Shown here: positions 9,070-19,834 of the stretch, piece by piece
Layout of the letters: each line of letters starts with the position of its first letter
How positions within the stretch are numbered: position 1 is the first letter of the stretch
From: Calliphora vicina
Taxonomy: Eukaryota; Arthropoda; Insecta; Diptera; Calliphoridae
Reading direction: 5' to 3'
Assembly (NCBI RefSeq): GCF_958450345.1
Contig: NC_088782.1
Coordinates: 105,120,358 to 105,184,357, forward strand
Length of the DNA stretch: 64,000 nucleotides
Program-made: the position numbers and the translations under genes
The notes under the pieces: model-generated
Databases searched by the model: none
The model's input: the letters and a program-made list of their open reading frames with translations, nothing else
What the model was told of the DNA's origin: nothing

Positions 9070-11660
9070 CAAGTAAGAGTACTATATTCGGCCGTGCCGA
9101 ATCTTAAATACCCTCCACCTAAATATGATGGTATAAAAACTGAAATAATATAACAATTGTTAGAAAGGCTAGTTTACGCAGAAGATATTTTATTTCAAAT
9201 GTACAAAAAATTGTATCTAATTCAGCAATTTGTAACTGAAATACCTATTAGAACGTATGAAATTTAACAATTTATATACTTAATAATTAGTTAATACGTT
9301 TGGATCAACATTTTTCCCTTTTAACCTCAAGTGAAGAAACAGAGTATAAAAAAAGGGTATACAAATATATTTAGACAAATTTCAAAATATTTGGTTGTGG
9401 GACTTACGGTGGTGGCCACCAATTTAAGACAAATACTTGAATTTTTTTCATCAACTGAATTTTAAGTGCGATAGAGCCAAAATAAAAGACCTCTAAAGGG
9501 TATGAAATTTATTATTAATGTTTCTAGTTTCTGAAAAATGTTTGGAAACATCGGTAAAACATATATGGACAAAGATATGTGGAAATACGTTGACCCACCT
9601 CAGCGAACATCCGCTGTTAATAACATGATATGGCCGAAACTAATGGAACTAAAAATACGAAATTTGGTCCGAATATTTTATAATAATAAAATTATAATGA
9701 TATAAATGTGAGAAAATATGTTTATTTAAAAAAAATTTGTTTGTTCAAGTTGTAGAAAAATTGTATGTGTTCATGGTGAATATATATGAATTGACACAGT
9801 CGAATAAAACACACTTGTGTGTTAAAACAGTCCTCATGCATACATATTTGTGGAAATATTTGAAAAAATAATTGACAATTACATGGAATTTAGCAAACAA
9901 TTTTTGTCTTAAATTCTTGGCCACCACTGTATGTGGGAGCTATGACCTATTATGATTCGATTGTCATAAAATATTTTAACGTGATTTTTATGTATTTATA
10001 TGAGAGCTTAAGCAAATTATGGACCAATATTCACAAAATTCAGTATTATGATTTTTGAATACAAATTACTGATCTGTGTACTATTTTGGTTTAATATATG
10101 GATGCTATGACCTATTATGGACCAATATTTAAAAAATCTTGTAGTACGATTCTTGGATACAAATTATTGATCGGAGTAAAATTTTAGTTCAGTATAGATT
10201 TTTATGGATATTTGTGCAGGGTAATGTGTTTTCCTGAAGTGGTTCTTATATGGGGGTTATGACCAATTATGGGCCTTAATCATAAAATTTGGTACATCGA
10301 TTTTTGTATATATTGAATAAATTTGTTTTGAATTTCAACCTGATAACTATATTTGTAAGAATTTTATGAGGATTTTTGTGATTTTCGGGAGTGGACCTTA
10401 TATGGGAGCTATGGTTAAATTTGGACCGATATTCACAAAATCCAGAAGTATGATTACTGGATACAAATTACTGATCTGTTCGTAATTTAATTTTGATATC
10501 GATATGATTTAAATATTTTTTAAGGTTAATATCTTTTTCGGAAATGGGCCTTATAGGGGAGGTATGACCAATTATCGGCCAATCTGCATAAAATTTGGTA
10601 CAGTGATATCTGTGTATATGAGTTTTATTTTTGTCGAATTTTAGCATAATAAAATAACTTTATCATGCCAAAATTCGAGATTTATGAGTACTTAACTGAT
10701 TTTCGGAAGTGGACCTTATATGGAAGCTATGGTCAAATATGGACCGATATTTACAAAATCCTGTAGTATGATTTTTAAGTATAAATTATGGATCTACGTA
10801 AAATTTTGTTTTGATATTGATATTTTTTAGATATTTATGTAGGTTATTGTGTTTTTCGGAAGTGGTCCTTATATGGGAGCTATAACCAATTATCGGCCGA
10901 TCTTCATAGAATTAGGTACAGCGATTTTTGTATATATGGGGATTATTTATATCGAATTTCAACTTGATAGCGACATTTATAAGACATTTATGCTTATTTA
11001 AGGTATTTTCGGAGGTGTACTTTATATGGGGGCTATGGTCAAATATGGGCCGATCCACGAAAAATTTTGTAATATAATTTTTTTTACCACGAAACTTATT
11101 TTAGCTGAATTTTATATAGGTATTCCTATTTTATATGCATTTATAGACCATAGAACCATATTTCGGGAAGTAATTTGTATGGGGGCTAGGAGAAATCATG
11201 GACCGATTCTTATAATTTTCACCAGAGTTACTCCTTTTATCATAAAAGTAACAAGTGCAAAATTTTATGATATTAGCTGCAATATATTTACAAAAAATGT
11301 CCAAAAATATATGAAAATGATCCATTTTTTTAAGGTTGTCCCACATTTTAATTCATAACTTTGGTTCCACTGTACTAATTTCGCTGATTTTCAATACCAA
11401 ACTGCTTAGGACAATAATAAACATTTTTCTTGTAACTCTACTAAGTTTCTTTGCGTATTTTGGACGTGAGCGTGTTTTACACAGACGGACAGTCGGACAG
11501 TCGGACAGACAGACGGACATGGCTCAATCGACTTAGAATTTCATAAGGATCAATAATATATATACTTTGTTGGGTCTCAGATGAATATTTCTCAATGTTA
11601 CACACGGAATGACAAACTTATATATACCCTCATTCACCACTTATGGTGGTGGATGGTATA
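9070..11660 (-). mobile_element. DINE-like element, ATTCGG family, full length with nested MITE
   Basis: In + coordinates the copy starts CAAGTAAG, then hairpin ATTCGGCcgtgCCGAAT and AATACCCTCCACC. It ends ATACCCTCATTCACCAC, TTAT and GGTGGTGGATGGTAT. Element orientation is minus, with the hairpin end as 3'. The interior has eleven or so degenerate repeats around GGGAGCTATGGTCAAATATGGACCG. A (GGACAGTC/GACAGACGG) tract at about 11490-11520 and TATATATATAC near 11557 flank the core GGCTCAATCGACTTAGAATT. This matches mini-me elements of Diptera. The 523-bp MITE at 9407-9929 is inserted in it. No transposition protein is encoded. Confidence 0.8.
9407..9929. mobile_element. Tc1/mariner-type MITE in the DINE-like element
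   Basis: Inverted ends read CGGTGGTGGCCACCAATTT and, from the right, CAGTGGTGGCCAAGAATTT, both continuing AAGACAAA. TA lies at 9405-9406 and 9930-9931. Removing the insert restores the order seen in paralogues (GTGGGACTTA then TG.GGGAGCTATGACC at 45721-45745 and 47590-47615). That fixes the boundaries precisely. No transposase frame is present in 523 bp. Confidence 0.85.
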
Positions 11661-11789
11661 CAAACGTAAACGAAATATCAAACCAAAACTATCTTAATTA
11701 CAATTTTTTCTAATGTATGGTATTATCATAATGTTTATTATAAAATAAACACACGTTCCTCATTAATCAGGTATTGTTGGGTTATTTAT

Positions 11790-11993
11790 AGCAATGTATT
11801 GGCCATTTTTAGCTACGAACTTTTTCCATATTTCTGGCAACATAAGGATTCCGAGTCAAAATTACTTCTCATTTATTTAGGTCAATAACAAATCAATTCA
11901 ATATCCGATACTCTGTTCTGAAGTAAAGCGTATCACAGAGAGAGAATTCTGCATCGATCGAAACAAATAATAGTCTGAAGGGGCAAAGTCTGA
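11790..11993 (-). pseudogene. mariner transposase C-terminus
   Basis: Minus-strand translation gives DFAPSDYYLFRSMQNSLS, then FTSEQS, LPEIWKKFVAKNGQY. This is the end of a mariner-family (DD34D) transposase, with the third catalytic aspartate in APSDYYLF. About 65 residues remain with frame breaks, and the normal stop after GQYFE is lost. A second copy in the opposite orientation is at 20580-20784. Confidence 0.8.
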
Positions 11994-12034
11994 AATAGAA
12001 GGCAAAACTTTTCAAACACTTTCAAGATGGAATA

Positions 12035-12261
12035 CACTGGTGCATATATTCCTATAAACGCACTTAATTTTTTTCTGTATTTTTGTTATATCTTTGTTGT
12101 TCTCATCCAAAAGCAAAATTTAACTTTTTTTAAAGAGAAACAACTTAACGGTACTTTTTGAAAGTAAACAAGTTTTTTTTCTTATTCTTGTTGTTTGCCT
12201 TAATTATGCGATCAAATGTTTTTGTGGTATTTTAAGTGGAAGATTCGTATAAACGCAGACG
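12035..12261 (+). repeat. Left IR/DR of the Tc1-like element
   Basis: The outer site TTCCTATAAACGCACTTAA (12049-12067) recurs as an inner site TTCGTATAAACGCAGACG (12244-12261), spaced 195 bp. In IR/DR Tc1-like elements such paired sites bind the N-terminal paired-like domain of transposase. Confidence 0.75.
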
Positions 12262-12405
12262 TGAAATTTGTATTTAAAAAAGTTACCAAAAATAAAATAT
12301 TATCAATTTTAGTTTTTTTTCAACCAAAGGTACGTTTCTGATAGTAACATCTCAATTGACTGCAACTTTTTCTATTTGAATCAATAAATTTCATCACTTT
12401 TAAAG

Positions 12406-13364
12406 ATGCCCCTGGAAACTTTTTTGTCCGATCAAGAAAAGATTCAAATTAAATTTTTTCACGACCAAGGATGTTCCAATAGAGAAATTGGACATAAAAT
12501 CAATCGTCCGGAAAGTGTGGTGCGAAATTTCTTGAAGAAAGGTCAAAATTATGAAGTTCGCAAACCTACAAAGGGAAATACAAAACTAACAAGAAGACAG
12601 CTTATTCTACTAAAACAAGAAGCAACCCGCAACAAATTGAATTCCACACAAATAAAGAATAAATTGAATCTTCCAGTGACTTCCAAATACGTTGCACACA
12701 TTTTATGAAACGATGAAAACATAAAATGGAAAAAGCCGAAATGTAAACCAATGCTAAAAAAGCACCATAAAGAAAATCGCCTAAAATTCGCAAGAAAATA
12801 TATGAAATGGACAGATGAGTTGAAAAAAATAATTTTCTCTGACGAAAAAAAATTAATTTAGACGGTCCTGACTCATACTCATGCTATTGACACGATTTGA
12901 GATCAAACGAGGTTCGGATGTCAAAACGTAATTTCGGTGGTGGCAGTGTTATGGTTTGGGCAGCGTTTTCTGCAGTTGGCAAGTCGAAAATATGTTTTGT
13001 TCCGACAAAAAAGAATAGTGCGATTTATAACGAACTGTTGGAAAATGCTCTTCTCTCATTTATGGATGAATAAATGGATGAAGATTGCATATTCCTACAA
13101 CGTAATGCTGCAATCCATGTTTCTAAGCAATCGAAATCTTGGTTTAATGAACATAGCATTCCTCTGTTGGACTGGCCGGCTTGTAGTACGGACTTAAACC
13201 CGATGGAGAACTTGTGGGGATACATGGCCCGTAAAGTTTATGCAAATAATGCCCAGAATGAAAGCATAATGACTGTGACAGAGCTGAAACTAAGAATTGA
13301 ACAAGTCTGGGAGGAAATTGATTCCAATCTGCTTAAAAAATTAGTGGAATCAATGCCAGAATGA
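12406..13364 (+). pseudogene. Tc1-like DD34E transposase, broken
   Basis: The first frame (12406-12708) starts MPLETFLSDQEK and encodes a paired-like HTH (GCSNREIGHKINRPESVVRNF). It stops at a TGA at 12706, after which the frame continues KWKKPKCKPMLKKHHKENR...IIFSDEKK with the first catalytic Asp. A frameshift lies near 12849, then NFGGGSVMVWAAFSAVGKSK, stops at 12888 (TGA) and 13071 (TAA), then CIFLQRNAAIHVS and DWPACSTDLNPMENLWG. The second Asp is Arg (codon 13101-13103). The third acidic residue, Glu in NPMENLWG, is 34 residues on, giving DD34E spacing. It would cut and paste DNA at TA if intact; this copy cannot. Confidence 0.9.
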
Positions 13365-13422
13365 AACAATCCATAACAAATGATCATTCACACATTATTA
13401 ATAATGCTACAGTGGCCCATAA

Positions 13423-13649
13423 ATTAAAGTGCGTTTATAGGAAAATACCCTTAAAAATGGCTGTTAATCTCGAAAATTAAGTAACAAAAATAAATAAAAT
13501 ACAAATGAATTTTTTTTGTAAACAATATTTTAAGTGAAGTCTTAACTAATTTAATAAACAAATTTGTAGCCCCCTAAATATGTTCATGTTTAATTTTTAC
13601 AATCTTTTTAAAAAAAAGTAGTGTGCGTTGTGTGGAATATGCACCAGTG
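13423..13649 (-). repeat. Right IR/DR of the Tc1-like element
   Basis: The inner site, read from the right, is TTTTCCTATAAACGCACTTT (13423-13444), close to the left outer site. The outer site is TTCCACACAACGCACACTA (13619-13637). Their spacing is 194 bp, matching 195 bp on the left. The right outer site is the most diverged. Confidence 0.75.
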
Positions 13650-13866
13650 TATTACGGTTTCATGTCCGGCCGCATATTATGGGCAATATTTGGACAATGC
13701 TAGCTTAGAACCAATCAGATGTTCCGGTGCACAGTGGTCGGTGCTGTATGGAGTCGGCGGCCAAAATTTTTTTTCAAAAATGGGCGTAATTGGACAACTG
13801 CCACACCCACTCCCCATATAAGTGAAACTATAAATGTTTTAAAATTGATAAAAAATTAAAAATCAA

Positions 13867-14627
13867 CAAGTAAGAAAGTATGGTCGGTCAAGCCCGACCA
13901 TATAATACCCTACACTAAGTAAAAGAGCAAAAAAAATTTTTCTTTTAAAATTTCAATAATTTATATTTTTGAGTGATTTTCGGAAGTGGGGTTATATGGG
14001 GGCTATGATCAATTATGGACCGATCACCATGAAATTAGGTCATGTGATTTATGTCTATATTAAAGTTAACTATGTTGAATTTTGTTTGTTTACCAACATT
14101 TTTAAGCGATTTATGCACGTTAAAGTGATTTTCGGAAGTGGGTCTATATGGGAGCTATGACTAATTATGGACCGATCGTAACAAAATTTGGTGACATGAA
14201 TTTTGTGTATATAAAACTTATTTGGAGCGGAATTTGTGGAGATACATATATAAAGTAAACATTTATGACCGATAAAGTCCAATTTCGGAAGGACATTCGT
14301 ATGGGGGCTAGGTGAAATAGTGGACCGATTTCAGCCAGTTTCAATAGGCTTGGTCCTTGAGCCGAAAAAATAATATGTACCAAATTTGATCGAAATATCT
14401 TCAAAATTGCGACCTGTACTCTGCGCACAAGGTTTACATGGACAGCCAGCCAGCCAGCCAGCCAGCCAACCAGACGGACGGACGGACGGACATCGCTTAA
14501 TCGACTCAGAAAGTGATTCTAAGTCGATCGGTATACTTTAAGGTGGGTGTTAGACTAATATTTTTGGGCGTTACAAACATCTGCACAAACGCATAATACC
14601 CTCCCCACTATGGTGGTGTAGGGTATA
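13867..14627 (-). mobile_element. DINE-like element, GTCGG family, full copy
   Basis: In + coordinates it begins CAAGTAAG, then the hairpin TGGTCGG/CCGACCA (13881-13900) and ATACCCTACAC. It ends with ATACCCTCCCCAC/GTGGTGTAGGGTAT, itself a hairpin. ATACCCTACAC and GTGTAGGGTAT are subterminal inverted repeats. Inside are three degenerate GGGGGCTATGA.CAATTATGGACCGAT repeats, an (AGCC)n(GACG)n tract (14440-14490) and the core ATCGACTCAGAAAGTGATTC. Length 761 bp. Same plan as 33171-33920 and 58605-59359. Features fit mini-me/HINE elements moved in trans by a Helentron. Confidence 0.85.
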
Positions 14628-16130
14628 ATAAGAATTCTTACTAAAAAAATTTCAAACTAAATCTGGGTGTGGTCCGCTCGCTCATGTGAGTTTAATAAAA
14701 TCGACTTCTTTTAGGCAAGCCAATCAGAATATGTATTTTAAACTTTTTAAATTTTTTGCAATTATAATTTAAGCGACTCCGTACTAAATGACTTTCTTTA
14801 AATGTGTAGCCCTCATTTTTAATATAGTTTTTCACGACATCCTTCACTTTTCGAGCTTTTTCAGCATTCTAAGCACCAAGTATCAAAAATATGTGTGCGC
14901 GAAAGTTTGCAATTATAAGATGTGACTATTGCAAAAACAATTTATAATAAGGACCAAATTCATAAAGTAAAAATATTAAAAGTCCGTGGAAAAGAAAAAA
15001 ACAAACACAATTCGTTACATGCATAACAATAACAAAGCAACGCGAACATAAACTAACAAAACACCTCACAAAAATTCAAAGTTGGACATCAAAAACAACG
15101 AGGCCGCTTGGAGACTTCAGGGGGAAACACAACTAAAACTCTAGTTGAAATTAAAATATATGGACGAACGAACACTAAAAATGACACTGGGTAATATAAA
15201 TTTTATAAAAAATACACAAGAAGCTAAGCACATTGTAATTATATTAAAATTAAGTTAATACCTTCCAATTCAATATTCATTTTGATTTTTTTCAAAAAAA
15301 CATTTTTTATATGGTTTTAATTAATTTAAAGTTGCGCTTAATTTTCCACTTTTTCACTCTGCAAAAACCAACTGTCAACATGCTCTGCTGGGATCGACCA
15401 GTGTGCGGTGGTATAAAATTCGACGTTTTTGAAGCAACAACAAAATTTTTTTGTTTACACTATAACGTTCAATAACTAAGTGAGAACAAATGATAGATAA
15501 AAACCGCGTTCAAAAGATACGACATATATTGTAAATCCAGCATTTTTATGTCATATACCCCAATAAAAATCGTACATAACAAATTAGACCAATTTAAACT
15601 GATTTGTAAATTTTGTGATGAAAATATATCCAACGCAAAGTTTGAGACTGAATAATGAGTGCAATTTCATAGTAAAAGTTAACACATGGGTGCAAATTTA
15701 TTACTACCAGTCTTCTAGAAAATATAAGTAAAACTAAGTTTTCTGGATAGGTTTTACTATGGTTGACGATTACTAATTCCGGGTTCAATTAACAATTTTT
15801 GCCGATGGCGGATTAGGACTTTCCAGCTGAGGTATGACGCAGTCTGTCCAGGTTAGATTCAGAGGTCACGAATCTATTAATCTACTTATTAACTACTTCA
15901 TTACAAGAAGTTATTCAGCAATGTAAATGCGTTGAAATCGATTAAAAGTAGTAGCGGTGGGACATTGAAACTTTTACGATGATGAAACGGCAGAGTTGGT
16001 GCACAAGTTGGCTGGTATAGCGTTAGGCTAAGGAAAAACGGTTGATCCTCGGCTTAGTGAAAATATAAAACAAACAAGTGTGGAATATTGAAAATAGCTC
16101 ATGGTGTTTAGCAGCCTTATATCTCCAATC
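14628..16130. other. No gene seen
   Basis: About 1.5 kb of A+T-rich sequence without a recognisable domain, transposon end or RNA gene. A segment near 14830-14930 has minus-strand codons of mixed Lys/Glu content but no supportable frame. The last 300 bases are less A+T rich and lead into the minisatellite. Confidence 0.45.
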
Positions 16131-16620
16131 GGCCTAACTACAACGAAGCCAAGATGAATTCAGGAGTTCGTAAATTCGACTACGAATGCAATATATGAAG
16201 GTAATAAAATTTCGGAAGTTCCTACGTCGGCTAAACTAAAACGATGTCAAGAAGAATTCGGGAGTTCTTGTTCGAAAACGATTGTTAGAAATTTTCGGGA
16301 GTTCTTACAATCGGCTATAACTACAAATAATTCAAGAAGAATTCGGGAGTTCTTGCAATTGTTTGAGAGTTCTAGTTTTCATTCGTAGCCGAATTCAGGA
16401 ACTCTCAAATTCTTCTTGACTTCGTTGTTCCGAATTTTTCTTACATTCGTATTTTAGTAGCCGTTAACAATTTCAAGAATGTAAGAAAAATTCGGAAGTT
16501 CCTGTTGTCGGTGAAACTACAACGAAGACAAGAAAAATTCGCGAGTTCTTATAATCAACTAAACTACAACTAAACAAGAAGAATTCGGGAGTTCTTACAT
16601 ACGGCAAACTACAAGAACAG
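16130..16620. repeat. Minisatellite around GAATTCGGGAGTTCTT
   Basis: At least eight direct copies of a word close to AAGAAGAATTCGGGAGTTCTT occur near 16151, 16207, 16248, 16289, 16328, 16484, 16531 and 16577, mostly 39-56 bp apart. Between them lies a variable CAATCGGCTAAACTACAACGA segment. One block (16375-16445) carries the same words in reverse orientation. The unit is partly self-complementary (AAGAA/TTCTT). Array boundaries are soft. Confidence 0.7.
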
Positions 16621-16947
16621 GCATTGAGTTAGATTCGGGTTGTACTTCGGAAATGCAAAACGAAGGCAATAACAGCTCCACTTTTTATCATAAAACTCTG
16701 ACTACTTATCTAATAATAAAAAAAAACTAATTGGGAATTATATCAACGCACAACAAATTGTAACTAGTTCCGCCACGACGAATTATTTAGCCACTGAAAA
16801 CTGCTACTAGTGAATTTTCAACCCACGAGCAATGTTATTTACTGCTGAATTTAACATAGGGATGTAATTGAAGGTGGCCGATTGTCACGATCTTCACTAA
16901 CACTACTAATTATAATGCATTTAAGAAAAAATAAAAAATAAATTTAT
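16621..16947. other. No gene seen
   Basis: Mixed-composition sequence between the minisatellite and the tRNA-like relic. No domain or repeat end is recognised. Confidence 0.4.
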
Positions 16948-17017
16948 CAGAGAGCGGGGTTGAACTTATAGACTCTCGTTTTCTAGTCAAATACTCTACC
17001 CAACAAGCCACAGATCT
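16948..17017 (-). other. tRNA-like relic or SINE head
   Basis: On the minus strand an A-box-like TGGCTTGTTGGGTAGAG (from 17010) is followed by an anticodon-loop-like CTAGAAA and a B-box-like GTTCAACCC (from 16965). The box order fits a tRNA promoter. The D stem pairs weakly, the anticodon stem and T stem do not, so it is not a working tRNA. The loop would resemble a Ser(AGA) anticodon. It is either a tRNA pseudogene or the head of a tRNA-derived SINE. Confidence 0.3.
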
Positions 17018-17269
17018 TTTGTTCGAACTGCACGCTATTTGTTATTAATATATACATGTGAGTCTAGTTTCAATTTTTGCACTTTGTGCATCATCAGTGA
17101 CTTCAGAATTCAAAGTCGTGCAGAGCTATTCTTTGCAGAGGTAGGTCGAGACGGCGAGTACTAGCATATAGTGTCGCAAACTATTTAATGAGCAAATAGG
17201 CTAGGTAAGTGGTACCACTACAATTCCTCTTCAATCATATTGAAGGAGCTGGTAAGCCCTGTGGAATGA

Positions 17270-18165
17270 TTCTTTGAGACGAGCCGCTTGCGAAGGATAT
17301 TATTATCATTTTCGACAGTGTCAGTCCATCAGATGGTAACAATAAGAATAGAGTTTTGAGACATATAAATCGGCAGGTCCTGATGGCATCAGTCCGACTG
17401 ATTTACAACGAAATGAGGGTACTTTTATTCAATGCCTGACTGGGATATATTCAGCCTGTCTATTACGGTTATTAGACTAGGTCGATTTGTATTGACGATC
17501 AAAAAGTAAAAAATCGTATAGCAGGAACGCAATCTACGGAAAATTCTTAGAAATTTTTCCCAAGAAACCATAAGTCTAAAATCAAATCCTATCTTGCGCA
17601 TTTCGTCTTTTATCCAATAAAAAGAACTATTAAAAAATACGAAATGCGCAAGATAGGATTTGATTTTAGACTTATGGTTTCTTGGGGAAATTTTCTTAGA
17701 ATTTTCCGTAGAATGCATTTCTGCTATACGATTATTCGTGTAAGAATACGACACACTCTAATGGTTATACATTATGAAGTCCTAGACCAGATGCATTGTT
17801 GTCTTCATCCCTAAGGCAGTAGGACCTCTTATGCTAGATCGAAGGATTTTAGGCCCATTACCCTATCGTATTTCCCCTTGAATATCATGGAAAGGATACA
17901 CAATATGCATTCACGTTAATCGATAAATCCAATCTGACTTTTTGCTACTATGCCTATGTAAAGGTCAAATCTGTTGAGGCATTAGACTCGCTTGTGGGTT
18001 ATGTAGAGAAATCACTCGAGCACAAAAAATATGCATTGATGGCCATTCTGTATAATGAAGGTCACTTTAAAAATGTTAAACAAGAATCGATCCTAACGGC
18101 TTTGGACATATGGAATATATACCAGTCTATTGTTTGCTTCATAAGAAGACCTGTCGACGAATAAA
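17270..18165 (+). pseudogene. LINE reverse transcriptase fragment
   Basis: Frames show SAGPDGISPTDLQRN (finger region), then after the MITE insertion VVFIPKAVGPLML, then LEHKKYALMAILYNEGHFKNVKQESI. These match the N-terminal half of the non-LTR reverse transcriptase of I/LOA/R1-type LINEs. In motif A the expected FLDIEGAF reads ILYNEGHF, so the first catalytic aspartate is lost. Stops and frame breaks are frequent. The hAT MITE at 17473-17760 splits it. Confidence 0.7.
17473..17760. mobile_element. Snap-back hAT-type MITE inside the LINE
   Basis: A near-perfect inverted pair, 17512-17606 against 17639-17733, leaves a 32-bp loop. Outer ends start TAGACTAGGTCG and, from the right, TAGAGTGTGTCG. 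Flanks ACGGTTAT (17465-17472) and ATGGTTAT (17761-17768) are an 8-bp duplication with one change, the hAT signature. The LINE reading before and after (IYSACLLRL / GY.) rejoins when the insert is removed. Confidence 0.8.
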
Positions 18166-18412
18166 TTTTAAGCAGAGTTCCTGTCATGAACTTTTTGAGC
18201 CTTTTATGTTTTTAAGCCTGCATTGACTTTAACTTTTCGTACCAAATAGTTAGTACTGAGCTAACCTGACTGCTTTCCTACCGGATATTTTGGGACATCT
18301 TTTGAAAATGTCTTTTATTTATTGACTTTAGAAACATCATGTGGACCATTCCTTCTATATGAACCAGGATTTCTATCAACGGACAAGTTCTCCCGATACT
18401 GTTTAACCCTTT
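18166..18412. other. Decayed sequence, perhaps further LINE
   Basis: The LINE frame above fades out here. No motif beyond FIRRPVDE could be placed. Confidence 0.35.
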
Positions 18413-18416
18413 GTGG

Positions 18417-18897
18417 ACCAAGGCTTTGTATGGTTGAAAAAGTTTTATTTTTTTATGAAATATTTAAAATAAGGACTTCAAGAAGTTATTTACAAAATTT
18501 TAACTTTGTGGAGGACCTGCAAGGTACCGAAAGGAGCCTGGTACCGTTGATTCAGCATCAGCCAAAAGATAAAAAAACTCATAGATTTTTGTTTACATTT
18601 TATTAATATATTGATTAGTTTTGTAACTTTTATAACATTTTGTATTACAAGTCTATTTTATGGTATTTTACAAAACAGTATTTTTATCATTACAACGTAA
18701 ATACCACAATGGGAACATGAACTAATTCACCGTTATTCTGGCTAAGCGAGTTTGCCGATAGGCAAAGAAAATATATTATTCCAAAGATGATAGTGTTCTT
18801 CAAAGTACTTTTGGGAAAAAGGGTTCAAAAAAAGTTTTTTTTTTTATTTTGTAAGCTTACTATTGTTATGGTACTTATAAGTACCGTCAATAAAGGG
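18417..18897. mobile_element. piggyBac-type MITE, 481 bp
   Basis: Ends are CCCTTTGTGGAC on the left and, inverted, CCCTTTATTGAC on the right, with exact TTAA at 18413-18416 and 18898-18901. The right end also contains a TACTTATAAGTA palindrome. No transposase. TTAA duplication plus CCCTTT ends is the piggyBac signature. Confidence 0.75.
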
Positions 18898-18901
18898 TTA
18901 A

Positions 18902-19834
18902 TAACATTGGCATCAGTTTGAAGGCAGAACTTTCATTGTTTGGCCAACTTTTTGTAGGACCGAGTAGGGTTTTGTTGAAAATATTTAATAATTTTAGTAC
19001 GCAATTTCATCACTCATTTTAATCAGATTAACAGCAAATGAACATAATTGACATAAAACATAACAACTGACATGCTTTACAAAGGTAACTTGATAAAAAA
19101 AATCAAATAATACTTAAAAGTTTTAATGAAAAACTTGTGTTAAGTTTTTTTTTGAGCTCAGTTCTTAGTCCAGACTCCGCACAGTGTCAAAAAATGAATA
19201 TAGTACAATAAACAACAACCCAAGTATTTACTAAAACAAGTTCGAATCAGAAAGTGAGATGATTTATTGACCTTAAACATTTTAAATAGTTCTTGATAAA
19301 AATAATCAATGTTTGGATACGTTGCATTTTGTTGCTTTTTGATATTTTTTAAAATTTTTTTTTGAATATTAGACTACAATATTTTTACAACATAAAAGTT
19401 TCATTGCATTTTAAAAGAAAGCCAGCAAAATTTGTTTAGCTGTGATATTCAAGACATCCATTTACGGTAAGATTTTTTTTTTTTTTAATTTTAAGTTTTC
19501 AATAGAGAAAAAGTTATGGAGTTCAGTTCAGTTCAGTTCAGTTGAAATCAGTGAAATTTTTTTTACTATAGTGTTTACCATCCTTTCTATTTCTTGAAAC
19601 AAAAAAGAAAATCCACCCCAATTGACCCCCTGAAAATTTTTACCCATAAAGCATCATGACCAAACAAGTTGTTCGTAGTGAAATTTTCGAAATTTGGCTT
19701 TCAACAAAGCAAAAAGACATGACCGTGTTTTCGATTTTATGTGTGGAAATATTAGTACTGGAAGCGACAAAGTTGTTTTGTTTATGAATTTTTGAAAGTA
19801 CATGAAGTCTGAGAGCCATTGCTACTGAGTTTCA
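18902..19834. other. No gene; T-runs
   Basis: A+T-rich DNA with T-runs at about 18830-18845 and 19468-19482 and a pentanucleotide run at 19521-19542. Nothing else is supported. Confidence 0.45.
19521..19542. repeat. (GTTCA)n microsatellite
   Basis: Four and a half exact copies of GTTCA in tandem. Confidence 0.8.

Larger units (their letters stand above)
12035..13649 (+). mobile_element. Complete Tc1-like element with IR/DR ends (dead)
   Basis: The termini are CACTGGTGCATATATTCC and its inverse GGAATATGCACCAGTG, flanked by TA at 12033-12034 and 13650-13651. Length is 1615 bp, usual for Tc1-like elements. The transposase occupies 12406-13364 and is broken. The long ends hold two related sites each (see the two repeat entries), the IR/DR arrangement. 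TA flanks are intact, so the copy was inserted by transposition and then decayed in place. Confidence 0.9.

Noticed and set aside
16130..16620. Heat-shock elements from repeated GAA/TTC words
   Set aside because: The spacing in GAATTCGGGAGTTC does not give alternating GAA and TTC at 2-base intervals.
17425..17754. 109-codon frame on the minus strand
   Set aside because: It runs through both arms of the snap-back MITE, so it encodes a palindrome.
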